From Paragorgia papillata (taxonomy: Eukaryota; Cnidaria; Anthozoa; Scleralcyonacea; Coralliidae), in the NCBI GenBank assembly GCA_035771165.1, contig JAWNZC010000311.1, forward strand, positions 410,001-474,000: a stretch of DNA of 64,000 nucleotides, read 5' to 3'. The notes beneath the pieces are model-generated. The model searched no databases, was not told the origin of the DNA, and saw only the letters and a program-made list of their open reading frames with translations. How positions within the stretch are numbered: the first letter of the stretch is position 1; the number at the start of each line of letters is the position of its first letter. Positions 16,441 to 29,699 of the stretch are shown piece by piece. Both the position numbers and the translations under genes were made by a program.

Positions 16441-17580
16441 CTTGTCGCCAGTCTGCAATATTAATTTTAAGTTTAGTAACTTTATTCAAAAACAACAACT
16501 ACATATTAGAAATAAAATTTCTCTCACCTTCAAAGAGTTTGATAACCCACTTGGTGTGTCGTATCGTGGATTTTGAATGCGAATCCGTCAAAATTTTGTC
16601 GACATCCATGTCACCACGGTTAATAGAAAGAAGACTGGTTAGGCTAGCTGTACCACGTGACAAAATATGCTATTATTCACTCAAAATTGGTGTCACGTGA
16701 TGCGCTAGCTGCATTGATTCAAAAACACAGTGTTGCGGTCTAGAAAATCCACGTTGAAAGTATTCCGTTCTGCGACTTCTGTTAGTTCGTTTTGTTGTAA
16801 TAGTGCTTTCAAATACTAGTTTGGAGATATGCCTGGTGTAAATTGGTAGTTTTTTGGTTTCTCGAGCAGTAGAAAGCAGTGTATTTCACTCTTTAAATCC
16901 CGGTCGTTCGCACAGATGAGTGGCGAGTGACGAGTTCGCAAAAGGCAAAATCTACACAATAATGGATTCGATTAATTTGCAAAATAGAGAAATAAATCAG
17001 GAGTTGAATCAACTTATTGGGAAGAATAATGTTTACGTTTGCGAAGTCAAATTGCACTCCTAGAAGTAAGTATATTTAAATATTCTGTTCTGTTTGCGCG
17101 TCTTGTTATGGTCACGGCAGTGTCTGGGCTTTCTGATATAGTCCATGTCGAATTTATAAAACTGATACTGTTTTTAATTCCCAGATCGTAAATGATAAGT
17201 TTTGGTTGTTGGAAGTATCCTACTGAGAATTTGCCCACGTCGAACTGAGGAATCAGTCAATAAACAAGGCGCTCCATCTTCATCGTATTCCAACTGCAAG
17301 TGGGAATAAAACCTTCTATTGAAATTGCCACTGTTGAGATGCTCTATGATCATTGAACATTTGAACTACTGGAACCTGATGGAACTCAGATAACTGAACA
17401 TATGCACAAAATGTTTTTGCAACTGCTACTATTTAATACAATATATTTCCAAACTTGCATAAATATTTTAAGGCACATTGCTGTTTTAAAAATGAGATGT
17501 ACGTAGCTATGCTTACTTGAGTGTGGAAATTGTTGTAAAGATGTTCTTTCACTTGTTTATGTTATTTCACTCAGGAAAGC
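16441..17580. other. Gene-poor stretch, no supported gene
   Basis: No protein family or RNA gene recognised. A short frame beginning at the ATG near 16963 (MDSINLQNREINQELNQ) runs to a stop near 17060 close to a donor-like AGTAAGTAT. It could be a small first exon, but nothing else supports it. Confidence 0.4.
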
Positions 17581-17586
17581 ATCCTG

Positions 17587-17650
17587 GGGTGTTGGTGGCA
17601 CAGTGGTTAGTGCACGTGCCTGCGAGTGGGGTTTGGTTCCTGCAGGGTGC
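17587..17650 (+). mobile_element. Degenerate tRNA-derived SINE head
   Basis: GTGGCACAGTGGTTAGTGCA resembles an A box and GGTTTGGTTCCTGC a B box of RNA polymerase III promoters at the usual spacing. No intact tRNA cloverleaf is evident, so a SINE head is preferred over a tRNA gene. Confidence 0.45.
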
Positions 17651-18316
17651 AGTTATCTGATTAAAAAAATTCACCTTGATCGTCTTTGTACCGTGAATTA
17701 TTTAAATTGAACGGGAAGTCAACTTATTTATGATCAATTATTTGAATTGGTAGCTGCGTATGAATAATTCATAATAAGTCTGTCGACAGGCAGAGTTTAG
17801 TTGATTTCGAACATTTTACATCTCAACCCACTGTTTTCGCCCACCTAATATACATAACAGTGATAACACTTATTATTTGAGCCCTGAACATGACTTTTGT
17901 TGTTTTACTCTGGCTAGTGCCTTGTTATTTTACTCTGGCTAATGGCAGACGATTTTACTTGTCACTTTGAATTAAAGGAGTTAACTTGAGGAAGATACCC
18001 ACATTAAGTAGTGACCTCATATTTCTTTATTTACAGTAGGTACTCATTTTTCCTGTTGTGTCTTCATAACGTCTTACACCATGGCAAACCTTTATCTGAT
18101 TGATTTTATACAATCAGCTACACGCAGTATTATCTGCTGCAATCCATTTGCAATTATCTTTGTCATTAAGTACATTATACAGATTTACATTTAAGTTGTC
18201 TGTGTCTTTCATTAAAATTTAAAATTAATTAAAAATAATACATGTACAGTAGTTAAAAAGACTGTAACCTATTCAGAATTACTTAGATGTCAGATTAGTT
18301 ATAGGTTAAAGGGTTA

Positions 18317-18700
18317 CTGTAAGTTGGCTGGGATGATGTAGAGTGTTGAGCATCTCTATGTCCATGAAATGTCCCATTATGGCCATCAATAAAAGCTTCT
18401 CTTAAACCAGACATTGTCTGCTTGGGTAGAGGTGTAAGAGGCGAGTATCTGGTGCCTTAAAACCAGACAGCTCAAAGGTGAAAGTTACTTGGGTTAAGGT
18501 GGGTGGGTGTGGGTGGTGGGTCATTAATTTGGGTTTAAGTTAGCCGGGATGATGTAGAGGATTGAGCTCCTCTATGTCCCTGAAATGTCCCATTACGGTC
18601 ACTAATCTAAGCTTCTCCTAACCAGACATTGTCTGTTTGGGTTGAGGTGCAGAAGGCGGGTATCTGGTGCCTGAAAACCAGACAGCTCTGGGTAGGTGGG
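18317..18700 (+). repeat. Two direct copies of a ~165-bp repeat
   Basis: Copies at about 18317-18480 and 18536-18700 share GGGATGATGTAGAG, CTCTATGTCC, ACCAGACATTGTCTG and ACCAGACAGCTC blocks in the same order. The copies are about 85% alike by eye. No coding potential. Confidence 0.75.
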
Positions 18701-19099
18701 GCTCATCAGCCATGGAAGGCAGCCCACCTAGGAGAAGGAAAACTCTAATTTCAAACCCTTGGACCTTCACTCGTGTGTTGGTCTGGCTGTTCATGTCGGA
18801 TTCACTGACTGCAGCAACGTGTTACTGTGTTTCCTAGGCATGCTGATGAGCTCTGACATAGAGCGAAACAGCCAACTTTTTTCATAAAATACGACTACAT
18901 TATCAAAGATCGAATTGGACGGGAAAAAATTCTGAAAAATAATAAAATGTTTCCTAAAAACATGATTGAAAACGTAAAATAAAATGCTCAAAAGTGCTGT
19001 CAGATCGCGGGAAATGCCATTTAGAAACCCAAATTCAAAAAATTTCTGGGGGTACATACCCCCGGACCTGGACCTCCATACATACGTGGACCCCGCCAT

Positions 19100-19850
19100 T
19101 TTGACTAACGTATAAAAAATCCTAGATCCGCCCCTGAGGGTGGCACCTTACTGGACCTCTAAGGATAACAGTTTAGATATAACTGATAGATTTATCCAGT
19201 ATGAATAAGGTTAATTTAGTTTAGTTGTAGTTTATAGTTTCACAAAGTATGAATCAAGACTATACGAAATAGTCTTCTATGGTGGGAACTGGTGAGATTA
19301 CAAGATGCCCTAACTTGAAGTTGAACTACTCTAGCTTTGATATTTGTAAATAACTAAGCAAATTTGAAGTATATACAGTATAAATGAATTGCATTTTAAA
19401 TATTAATTAACATTTTAAACTTTGAAATTGTTTGCAAACTTTAACAGAGTTTATCAAATAAAGTTGGGATTCTTTATTATACCTCATTATGCAGACAATG
19501 AATCAATGACACCATCAGACCTGTCTATTGGATTCAGTCCTGGATCAGTTCAAAAGGCTATTTAATATTTAAATTAGGAAAATACCCTAACCCAGTAATA
19601 ATTAAACACCCAAGGTTGTTTTCTAAAACATTTTATATACATGTTCTAAAATTCCTACCAAGTATTGCCATGGATTTACTAGGTAAGCTTTCGTTCAGCC
19701 TGAACTTATTAAACTAGTTCTAGCCCATGAGCTGTGGTATTGTTGGAATGGTCCTCACCATGCACAGATCTTGTTTTTCCAGGTTTTTTACTTATTAACT
19801 CATTCCTTCCTGAGCTGGCTACCAGATAATTTTATTTATAAGAAGGAGGA
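19100..19850. other. Noncoding, AT-rich stretch
   Basis: Nothing recognisable beyond simple AT-rich sequence and an RNA-unlike background. No gene supported. Confidence 0.4.
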
Positions 19851-19855
19851 CCCTC

Positions 19856-20033
19856 AAGCCCCATTTACACTACACTCAGTTTTTGGTACAGCTCGGATAG
19901 AAATGGTACACATACCAGTTTTACCCATGCTCAGACTACCTATTTACAAGGTCCAAGCACAGATAAAATTGGTACGGGTACCAATTTAACCAAGCCCTGC
20001 CAAAAATGAAGCATAGTGTAAATGGGCCTTCAC
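19856..20033. mobile_element. Short MITE with CCATTTACACTA-type inverted ends
   Basis: The left end reads AAGCCCCATTTACACTACAC and the right end is its inverted counterpart (AGTGTAAATGGGCCTT). The 178-bp body has no coding capacity and holds internal GGTAC palindromes. Target-site duplication not clear. Confidence 0.55.
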
Positions 20034-20034
20034 A

Positions 20035-21720
20035 GTGGGTTAACATTCAAACGACAGTTGTTACTACAACAGTATAATAAACATCCACATATATATGGTA
20101 AGAACATTCCACATAACCTTTTTGAACCTGATATTTTAAATAGGTTTAAAAAATCATTTTCATTGCATGGTACTAGCAAAGTGTTCACCAAACAAGGACA
20201 ATACCAAAATCTTATCTGATCGCTAAAATCAAAACAGCATTGACTTCAAAATGGACCAGTAGTTGAGAATATTAAATATAGACAAATATTTTATTAAAAA
20301 AATCCTATTAAAAAGTGTTATTTTGGAATAATTAATTTAATAGCATCACTGCAAAATAATTTATTAGAATTATTTTGAAAAAATTGACACCAAGGCTATA
20401 TATAAGTTACTATCAAGTTACTATATAAGTTTCTATTAGAAACTAAACTTAGGCCAGTTTAGTAAAAATATGTATGTTGGTTCTTATATAAAATAGTGGA
20501 CGTATACTGTATGTACCTGTATAAGGCTAAATTATCAAGATTTCTTGCAGCTGAGTTTTTAATAATAATACAAGTTCGCACACACAACTGCGGGATTTGA
20601 ATATAAACCCTTGAAAAGATTGTAGACGCTTAATATCCTGATTCGTCTTTCGCCAAAATAATGTCAGAAAAGCTTTGAATGTTTGGAGTGTGTATGCTTC
20701 GTATTAATATACATTATAGTTATATTTGCGCAGTGCGGATATTAAACTCCTCCGATTTCCTTCGAGAACCGTGGTTCGAGATATCCTTGAATTCACTCTT
20801 TACTTGTCCGGTTTTAGTGGCAGTGATTGAAATATTCATGTGATACAAATTACCAACAATAAACATCATATCCAATAACTCACTCGACTCTGCGGCGATT
20901 GCCTTTATAAATGGCTTCAATCTCGGCTTCAAATGACGATAAAAACCGCGTTTCTCTCCTAAAGCGACTGTAAATTCTTCCACATGTTGCCTAAGGACAT
21001 GTTCAACGCCCATATCGAGTTTCATGTCAACAAATTAGCTTCAAGCGACGGAAAAACCTCTCGTTTCTATCAAGTGCTGATAACTCCTTATGTATCACCT
21101 TTCAATGTGAAGTTAAATTATGAAGTACTGTTTCGTTTAACGTATGAAGGCTTTTTTTGCTTAAAAAGTTCCTCTATAAACATGTGATTATGGATAACGG
21201 CTACTTAATTTGATGACTTCCATGGAGGGATGATTTCACCACCAGATGATAGCATGTTAACTGCTTGTCCGCGGTAAGATTTTCACGTATGTTAAAGAGA
21301 ATAATAGTAATAATAGTAGATTAAACTTTAAAATTTACATAAAAATCGGGGTTGATGGATTTCAGATAAAGTGATAGAAATGTATGCATATATTTAGCTT
21401 AACCCTTGGCTATTTAATCGCTAAGTAGTAGGAAGAAAAGCAAATACAACTTATGATTTCAGTCTGTTTCGATTTTTGATAGGTATACGAATGACTTTAT
21501 GACGTTTCCTAAGCACTAGATAGGAATGCTGTAACTGCAAACTGCAAACTATTTTTACTCTCAGACCAATTTATGAAAATACGACTTCATGAAGGGTATA
21601 GCCGGCGCTTCCTGTGTTAAAAAGCTGTCCGCAGCTTGTGAATTTGTTATCAGATAGCTGGGAGGACTACCTGTTAACTTTCACTTAAAAACTTCAAATT
21701 TGAATTGATTGTTTCATTAT
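20035..21720. other. Unassigned stretch
   Basis: No gene family recognised. A minus-strand frame at 20720-21025 (101 codons) has no motif and no homolog I can name; it may be a decayed exon or chance. The rest is AT-rich noncoding DNA. Confidence 0.35.
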
Positions 21721-22766
21721 CCCCGAGCCTGGGCGTAGCACCGAAGGCCCGGAGCCCGTTGAGGGTGCTAATCTCGACATGCGTGTAGTCCACTTTTCAC
21801 GCGTGTAGAAAAAGCGAGGGAGACGAAATCTGGGAAATAGTTAATATATATATATATATTTGGTACGGTGTCACGCGGTAAGAATAGTTGGACACTGGTG
21901 ACTAGCGACGAAGAAAACTATAAACTCTCAAACAAATGGTATTTTGCTAACGAAACGAAATGGAGCACGAAGAAAAGAAGGATACAAACAACACGCTTAA
22001 TATATCTTGAAGAGAAACCAGAGAACTTGAAGAAACCAAACGCCGTATGGTACACAAAACTCGATCTGAATTGCAGTATTTGTAGTCACCTTGTGGTCAA
22101 ATCATTTTAAAGTTAACGGTAGGATTCTTGTTGTTTTCAAGTTTTCGCTTAACCTAAACAATATACAGCTTCACGTTTTCGTGCTTTCCTTTTGCTCGTC
22201 CAAACCATAAATCAGCTTAACTAAAGCTACCTTAAAACACTACCTTTATAAGTTCATGTAGACGTGATGTTTTTCATTGGCATTGCATGCACCTTTAACG
22301 TTTTATTTTTAAATACTCATGGATTTGATGATTTTTTTGGCTGTATTTCCAAATTGTTAACTGAAACGCTGTCTGTTTAATACTTCTTTCTAGAATCCGA
22401 TTCAACCGAATTGTTTTTATCTCGGACTCTATTATAAATGTAATTTTTGAGCTGTTGACTTTTAATTCTGCCTTTGCAAAACATGTATGCATAGGGAAGC
22501 TTAAAGCTTGTTAAAAATAATCCCTTTTGAAACATCCTAAAAACATATTTTGTACAACCAGAATTTAAGTTTCAATTTATACTATGTCATAAATTGTTGT
22601 TAATGAGATATGCATGTTAAGAAAACTAATCCACTTATAATCGAACGACTCACGGGGGTGTCACAGTGGTCGCTATACAAATGTTGCGGGTCGAGTAAAC
22701 GCGCGCAAAAAAAAAAAAGAATGAAAAAGAAACAAACCAAAAAATCCATTTGGAATCGATGATAAA

Positions 22767-22810
<44 letters not shown>

Positions 22811-23830
22811 TAATACTCTGGATGAAAGCCGCATATCAGGTAAACAAATTTATGTTCGTTGCGTTTGCTTTGCTTGCGAGGTGACAGACACTGCCATGAA
22901 CCGTTCTACTACACAAGAGCTCAAGGTCCAGGTCGAACAATGAACAACATAACCTTTATCAAAGAAGATAAGCAACCAAAGGTCGAAATTGACCAACATT
23001 TAAGCATGTGAAAAACTCGTGCTAAAGGCTCTAACCCAATGAAAACTAACAAATCTAGATATCTTTCACGTGCATGAATACAATGACCTACTCTTTCTGT
23101 ACCAAATAACCAGTACCGGAGCATACATCTCTCATTCTCTCTTGTGCCGTCAATCTGTAAAGATCGACGACAAACTGTAAGCGAGTTCGAGCAAGTCAGT
23201 TGACTTGGTATACTGAAACGAAAAAACCCACCCACCTCCCATGTACATCACGAAAATGTCATAGAACGATATGTAACTGTAATTAAAAATTGTATTAATG
23301 AATATAATAACTGAATAAAACTGGGCAGGGAAGTGCTGTCTGTCGGACAACCCTTCACCACGTGAAGCCTCCGATTGGGTCATTCAGGACTAGCACCTTA
23401 CTAATAGCGGGTCGCCTGGCCGGCTAGTACTTTTCCTGACTGACCTGCCCAGAGAGTTCTCGCTATCTGGGACCTAGGCAGGGATTCTAGTCCCTAGAGT
23501 CTAGGATTTAAAATGCTTCCCTGCCCCAATTGTTGCCACAAAATATTTTATTTCTTTTCCGATTTATTCCGCCAATATTGGTCAGCAACAGATAAAGATC
23601 ATTAATAATAAAATATAAGTTTTGCTTTGATATGTTAAATCAGTTCAGTCATCTTATCCATATTAAAATTATAAAATTATCTTGAGGATTATCATTTAGT
23701 TTTTATATCTGTTTATATTTGCTGTATATCAGGAGTGCTTATTTAATCAGGGTGGGTCGGTGGGTGGGGGTGTTCCAAGAAAGCATTTAATAAAAGCGGG
23801 CGAGGGGTTGTTGCATTCATGTATTTCTAC
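21720..23830 (+). repeat. Dispersed repeat, copy A (inverted relative to copy B), with a 1-kb insertion
   Basis: Blocks of this region recur in inverted orientation at 59,210-62,010: the GGGTGCTAATCTCGACA end, the 21868-22180 segment, the 22200-22560 segment and the 23600-23830 segment with the G-rich GGGTGGGTCGGTGGG run. The block 22,572-23,600 is absent from copy B and is probably an insertion; it includes a (TA)n tract at 22771-22806. No intact coding sequence. Confidence 0.75.
22771..22806. repeat. (TA)n microsatellite
   Basis: Uninterrupted alternating TA dinucleotides. Confidence 0.95.
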
Positions 23831-25560
23831 AGTATTCCTTTAACAAGATACCCTACCTAACATTCGATAGGTATGTGTTCTATCGAACATTGCCGGTGAC
23901 TGATGACGTCAACATACAAAAATCCGTCAGATTTTATACAGGTATGGCGTGAGCAAGTTCATATATTTTTTCACTTTTAATATTTGAGAGTGAGTAAACA
24001 ATACTTTTTAAAAGAAAAATACGTGATAACGTTTGGTAAGAGACAAGTCATTTTATAAGCTTATTAAAGTTAATACAACCCAGCTACCAACCAACTTTTT
24101 CAGCCGGTCAAAACTCCTGAAGAAATTCTTTTCTACTCCTTAGTAAAAATTTCACATCAACTAGCAGGATTAATTCTTTAAAGTATACACTCTAGAAAAA
24201 TACATGGTTATCGCAAAAGCAATTTACAACGTTTATGGTATCCACTTTAATTGTGTCAACATACAAAATTATTTCTATAGATCAATTCATAATTTAGCAA
24301 AGGGTCTTGAAAAATACAATGGGTATCTTAGATGCGAGCTTTTATTCTAATTAATACAGTACAGTACAGTACATTGAAAGAATCATTTCAACACATAAAA
24401 CAGTTCTCTAAAGCTACTTCATAATTCAGGATTTAACAGCATACACAATAACATGTATAGATTAAATTTAGACGTCCATAGTCCAGTGAATATAGAATAT
24501 GAAATAATTGTATTATTCAAGTTTTCAGAGGCGGTAGCTCAGAACTTTAAATTTAGATTGCAATCTTATACTACCAGCAATTCATAATAATCAATTGTAC
24601 TTGCTCATGAAATTTAACAAAGTTTTGAAATTTAACAAAAAATAACAAAGTTGTAAAAGGCCCAATGGCACCAATGACGTCACACCAGAGCCACCATGAC
24701 AGTGACAAACCATTAGAAACCCAATGCAATGTAATATCAATACAGTGTACTAAAACTTCACTTGTTGATATAACTTCACTCGTTATTTTATATAACTTCA
24801 GATGTTATCTTAGGCAAGGTGTCCGAGTGATTTTGAACGATTGCAGCTTGTCCCCCCACCCCCACCCCCCCCCCCCCCCCCCCCCCCCCTTGAGATTTGC
24901 ATGCTGCTGCAGAGCCTTCCTTCAACTACGTATCTATTGTCGAATTTTTCGTTTGAATTCTAGACTTCTAATTAAACTGGCTCTTCCTTAGCTGCATGCA
25001 TAGATATACTTAATATTCTATTATCCTCATAGCTAATGCAAGGCGATTTTATTTACTTCTTTATTTACATCTAACCATCCAACTGTACTGTATAGTGGAA
25101 AATATATTGTTAATGAATATTTGTAAAACATATGTAGGGATCTATTTTTGGCTTGACCTATAATTCGTGTCAACACAGATTTTATATAGACCTCTTGCAC
25201 ATGACGTCAAAACGGTGGATCTTGAGGACAACTTCAAAGCTCCGATGTTCACAAAGAAATAATAAATAAAAAGTTTGTTGTTTATAAGCGTTTCTCCTCC
25301 ACCAAGGGAGTAAGTGCAAGTCTTATAATACATGAAGGGGTTATCTAATTTATAGCGACGTGAATTGTTATATACAGTATACTGTACCTAGTAGAATATA
25401 CCGATCAAAATTAATTCATGCGCTAAATTATAATTAATTCATACTAGCTTCTTTTGAAAGCGAACCTCCAAGATGAGAATAGTTAACATAAACTTACAAG
25501 ATTTCCTCAGTGCAAAGTTTAGTACTAAAGCATTGGAGTATTTTGATGCATAGCAGAATT
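23831..25560. other. Gene-free stretch with poly-C tract
   Basis: No gene recognised. Contains a C-rich homopolymer tract at about 24846-24889 and otherwise AT-rich sequence. Confidence 0.4.
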
Positions 25561-25575
25561 TGCAAATATATATAA

Positions 25576-26565
25576 GTGAGTGAAACATTTATTTCACTCA
25601 AAGACCATAAGGATAATTTCGAAAACAACCCAACATGCCGATTAATTAATCCTGCTAAAAGTGCGTCCGGAAAGCTCAGCAAAGTAATTCTTGATAAAAT
25701 CAACTCTAAGTTAAGGAACATTTTGAACGTAAATCAATGGAGAAACACACAAGAAGCAATCGAATGGTTTGGCAACATCGAAGAGAAAAGCAGACATACC
25801 TTCATTTCGTTTGACATTGTTAATTTCTACCCTTCAATTTCTGAAGACCTTCTGGACCAAGCATTATCTTGGGCCAGAAATTTGGCTATCATTACCGAAA
25901 GTGACATTTCAATAGTAAAACACGCTAGAAAATCGCTCCTTTTCAACAACGAAAAACCGTGGATAAAAAAAGACAGCAACAGTTTATTTGATGTTACCAT
26001 GGGTAGCTATGACGGCGCTGAAGTATGCGAACTAGTAGGCCTTTTCATTCTAAACGACCTAGGGAAAAAGTTTGGCAACCAAAATATTGGCCTATATAGA
26101 GACGACGGATTGGCAGTACTAAAAAATAAGACCGCACGATTGGCAGACAAAACAAGAAAAGATCTTCACAAAAGTTTCGAACAGTTTGGCTTAAAAATCA
26201 CGGCAGAAGCAAATTTAATTTCAGTAAACTTTTTAGACGTTACTTTCGACCTAAGCAATGGAAAATACAAACCTTTTCGAAAGCCCAATGACGATCCATT
26301 ATACATAAACAAGCAATCAAACCACCCACCAAGCATTTTAACACAGCTACCTACATCAATCAACAGGCGCATTTCCCTCCTCTCGTCTGACGAGCGGACA
26401 TTCCATGAAACCGCACCAATTTACCAAAATGCATTGAGGCGCAGCAATTTCAACCATGAGCTAAACTACACACAAGAAGCACCACAGCAAACACGCAGAA
26501 ATAGACACCGCAATATCATCTGGTTTAACCCTCCATTTAACAAACATGTCAAAACAAACATATAG
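25576..26565 (+). pseudogene. PLE reverse transcriptase fragment
   Basis: The frame encodes the RT core: SLKDHKDNFENNPTCRLINP, TFISFDIVNFYPSISEDLL (the first catalytic Asp is in the FDIVNFYPS segment), MGSYDGAEVCELVG, and GLYRDDGL, which holds the catalytic Asp pair (RDD). NFLDVTFDL and SNHPPSILTQLP segments follow, characteristic of PLE RTs. The original start is not preserved; the ATG at 25576 lies inside the domain. The frame ends early at 26565, where an apparent 2-bp insertion near 26558 shifts it; the continuation is found in another frame through 26660. Confidence 0.85.
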
Positions 26566-26567
26566 GA

Positions 26568-27250
26568 CGCAACTTTCTTAGCCTTATTGACAAGCACTTT
26601 CCACCAGGACACAAGCTTCACAAACTTTTTAACAGAAACACAGTCAAGATTAGCTATAGTTGCATGAACAACGTCAAGTCTATTATCACGAAACATAATT
26701 CACGCACAATCAGGAAAAGCAAGCCACTAAGCATAGTTACAAGCAGTTGCAATTGCAGGATTAAGGACAATTGCCCCCTACGTGGGCAATGCATGACAAA
26801 CAACATAGTATACAAGGCATCTATTTCCATAAGCAACACGAACATCACTAAGCAATACATTGGCATGACAGAAAGTACATTTAAAGAGCGATATCGCAAC
26901 CATACTAAATCTTTCCAGAATAAAAAGTATTCAAACGAGACGGAACTTTCGAAATACATTTGGAATCAAAAAGAAAAAACCCAAAGTTTCGACATAACCT
27001 GGTCTATACTAAAACACTCAATTTCTTACACGGGAGGATAAAAAAGATGCAATTTATGTTTGCACTAAAAACTTTTCATCATGAAGGCAGACAAACAATT
27101 TTTACTAAACAAAAGATCAGAAATAGTTTCGACCTGTCGGCACAAAAACAGATTTCGGATCAACAACCTAAACAGTCAAGGGAATGCGCGCAACATTTCG
27201 ACGCCCACACCCACGCCCCAACCAACGCATTTAAGCAGCCCACTAACCGA
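26568..27250 (+). pseudogene. PLE GIY-YIG endonuclease fragment
   Basis: The continuation of the RT gene encodes a Cys-rich linker (CNCRIKDNCPLRGQC) and then a GIY-YIG nuclease: VYKAS for the first half, YIGMTESTFKERYRNHTKSF for the second, with the Arg of the motif present, and TELSKYIW, which holds the conserved Glu. The frame is closed by a stop at about 27039 (GGA-TAA) where related proteins continue into a Cys-rich C-terminus; remnants of that C-terminus follow (KRCNLCL, CRHKNRF). The enzyme nicks target DNA for target-primed insertion. This copy is dead. Confidence 0.8.
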
Positions 27251-27257
27251 TATTTTT

Positions 27258-27308
27258 CAGTCGCCTGATGATCCCGTTTAGGGTGAAACCTCTGGTAGCG
27301 AAGACTTT
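27258..27308 (+). ncRNA. Hammerhead-ribozyme-like motif at PLE 3' end
   Basis: CTGATGA at 27265-27271 is followed by a short helix II (CCC with GGG, 5-nt loop), then GAAA at 27285-27288, a minimal helix III (CC with GG, 3-nt loop) and the UA cleavage dinucleotide. Helix I can form between AGTCGC (27259-27264) and GCGAAGACT (27297-27305). PLEs are known to carry such minimal type I hammerheads in their terminal repeats. One U-U mismatch at the base of helix II suggests reduced or lost activity. Confidence 0.55.
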
Positions 27309-27310
27309 AA

Positions 27311-28400
27311 GGTAACTATACTTCATGCTTTGTATATATATATATATATATATATATAACTTGAGAATTGTTGGAGACACTAATTGGAGAATCTAATTGG
27401 AGACACTATTTAACTATTACAATTTAAAAGAAATACATGCAGTAAAATAAATTATATAATACTAAATTAATAAATTATAATAATAAAAAATAAATTATAA
27501 TACTAAATTAATAAATTATAATAATAATAATAAATTATAAATTATATAATTATATAGCAATATATATATTTACAATATAAAAATTATACAGTAAATTATA
27601 TTCAAAAATTACGAGGAAATAAATTATAAGTACTATACTTGTCTAATAATATTTGCCTAAACCAAGTCATTATTAAACAGAAAACACAACCGAAAGTCTT
27701 CCTGTGACATATTACAACGTCCTCTCTAGGGCATTCATAGACGCACAGAAGGTAATCCTTTAATATATTTAAAAGATTTTCTGGTGAGTTCAACATGTTG
27801 GAAAAATGAAAGATTCAAGTAACATACTTTGTCTGCTCTCATAGTTTGTTCGCACAGACTCAATGTTTCCAACTGGTTGGAAAATTTTCCAAATACTGTA
27901 TTGGAATAATTATTTTGGGACAGCAAACTCACAGTGGCATATAGCCAGGTTCTTGGCTTTGGGTGGGGAGAACCTCGAGCTTCTGGCGGGGTTGGAGGGG
28001 GTATGCCCACTGCAAACTTTTGGATTTCTAGGGTCTCTGAAGCACCATTTCCTGGATTTTGAGGCAAATGTTTAAGAGTAATCTGAAAGCCATAAATTAC
28101 ATAATTTCGTTGTTATCAAAGCAGAACATAGAATTATACACATCAGAATATCTTTAGATTTATTTATAAACAAGTCGTAAATGTAAAAACAAGTTGGAGG
28201 CATTTTTATATAGACCCTTAGTATTGTAATTTATAGCATATATATGCTTGCCTGCAAGTACTAGGCTATTCCAAGCCTCGAATTAGTGTTGATCACTCGT
28301 CATTGACCGGTAAAATTATCCAGTTTGTCCGGAAGTATCGTTGCTTACCGGTGATGCATGACCACTAAATTTTTAGTGAAATCAAGCTTTTTTGTTTTAG
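27311..28400. other. AT-rich noncoding tract
   Basis: (TA)n at 27337-27357 and AATAAT-type low-complexity DNA to about 27600; after that no gene recognised. Confidence 0.4.
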
Positions 28401-28552
28401 AAAATGTTGCTTATAACAAGATAACAAGACACCTGGGTCAGGTGTTCACTCGGGCTACTGGAAAGTGCAGAGGTCTCTATAACGCGCGAGCAAAGAGGTG
28501 GGATTGGGCCGAGGAAGATCAGATCGAAGGCTGAATGTGGTGCACGACTATC

Positions 28553-28845
28553 CTGAATTGTCAATTTAAAGTGTCTCGAATTCAGGATTATCGTGAAGCC
28601 TAAGGGATTTCTCTGTCCCACATGCAGGATGTTAAACTAAAAAGCATATAACAAAAACAAAAAAAACAACAGTAGGGGTGTTGTAGTCAGGGTCTGAGAG
28701 GTGGAACTTTCTCCCTGGGGTGTTGTGGTTAGATTTAGGGTTACCGGGGGTTGTCGTTAGGTTTAGGGTTGGGTTTCATTTTCTTTAATATTCAGGATTA
28801 TCTGGAATTCTAGACCATTTCACAATTCAGGATAATCATGTAAAC
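28553..28845. mobile_element. MITE-like repeat with GGTTAGGTTTAGGGTT core, copy 1
   Basis: The ends carry inverted GAATTCAGGATTATC-type blocks. The core (CTCTGTCCCACATGC, GTCTGAGAG, then repeated GGTTAGGTTTAGGGTT) is shared with 33462-33835, which has different flanking inverted repeats. No coding capacity. Confidence 0.6.
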
Positions 28846-28869
28846 AAATACAATAGATATAAGTGATTA

Positions 28870-29652
28870 AGGTCAGTAGCAGTAGGGTTTAGAAGAGAGT
28901 ATGTTGCAGGTCGGGATGAAGAACATTTTAAACATTGATTTCCAAAAACATGTTGTTGACGTCGTAAGCATTACTAATAATTACAGGATTAACGTAGTGA
29001 TTCGACTTTTAAACTGATTATCTGAGGTAGAATCTGGTATTGAACAAGGTAGACTACTCCAAAGTTTAAATATACAGTTCAAGTATTAACTATCTTAAAA
29101 AGTTTAGTACAGCACTTAGAAACTAGTACATCTAGTTCTGAACTGTTTGTAGTGATTCTGACTGAATTATTGAGTTGCACAAAACTATTAATAGGAATAT
29201 TATAGTGACCTGTATAACGTTTAAAATAGATAAGATCTTTCAAGTCATGCCAGTATGCTAATAGTATAGCAGTAGATTAAATGTTTTCAGATGATCATTC
29301 AGATTGTTTGATAAATCATCCTGCCAGTATAAAAACTTAAAATATATTTAGTTGCCCTGCATTGTAGTCTTTCAACCTTACTGATTTTAGTTATTGTCTG
29401 AGGTGCCCAAACTTCACATGTGTAGGCCAGGAACAGATGCACTAGCAAATATGCAATAGGTGGCTAGTAAAATATACCCGCACGTGCCCTACATCTATGC
29501 AATATCTTCATACAACATGAATCCTGATTCCATGTTTTTGCTTTAGAGCATGTTGGGAAGGCTCTTCAACTCTGCAGTGCTAGTACTGTAGTTGATTATC
29601 AGACACTCTAATTTCTCTATACATTTTGGTATCATCCGCATATACAGTAACA
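28870..29652 (-). pseudogene. Non-LTR retrotransposon RT remnant
   Basis: On the minus strand YADDTKMYREI (29652 down to about 29610) carries the YADD catalytic motif of non-LTR reverse transcriptases. Downstream, CEVWAPQTITKISKVERLQCRATKYIL matches the typical C-terminal region (split here by my reading, since frames shift). Several stops and frameshifts are present. It looks like a CR1/Jockey-like LINE fragment truncated at the 5' side. Confidence 0.6.
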
Positions 29653-29699
29653 CACACTTGGCTGCCGATGTTATAATGGCCAATATGTCATTAAAGTAT

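Larger units (their letters stand above)
25565..27310 (+). mobile_element. Penelope-like retroelement (PLE), 5'-truncated and decayed
   Basis: An RT domain is followed by a GIY-YIG endonuclease, the domain order of Penelope-like elements, and a hammerhead-like motif lies at the 3' end. The 5' portion upstream of 25565 is missing or unrecognisable. The coding sequence is broken by at least one small frameshift and two stop codons, so the copy is inactive. Confidence 0.8.

Noticed and set aside
19000..19140. Minus-strand 102-codon frame at 18791-19099 as a gene
   Set aside because: No motif, no start context, and the sequence looks like dispersed repeat DNA.
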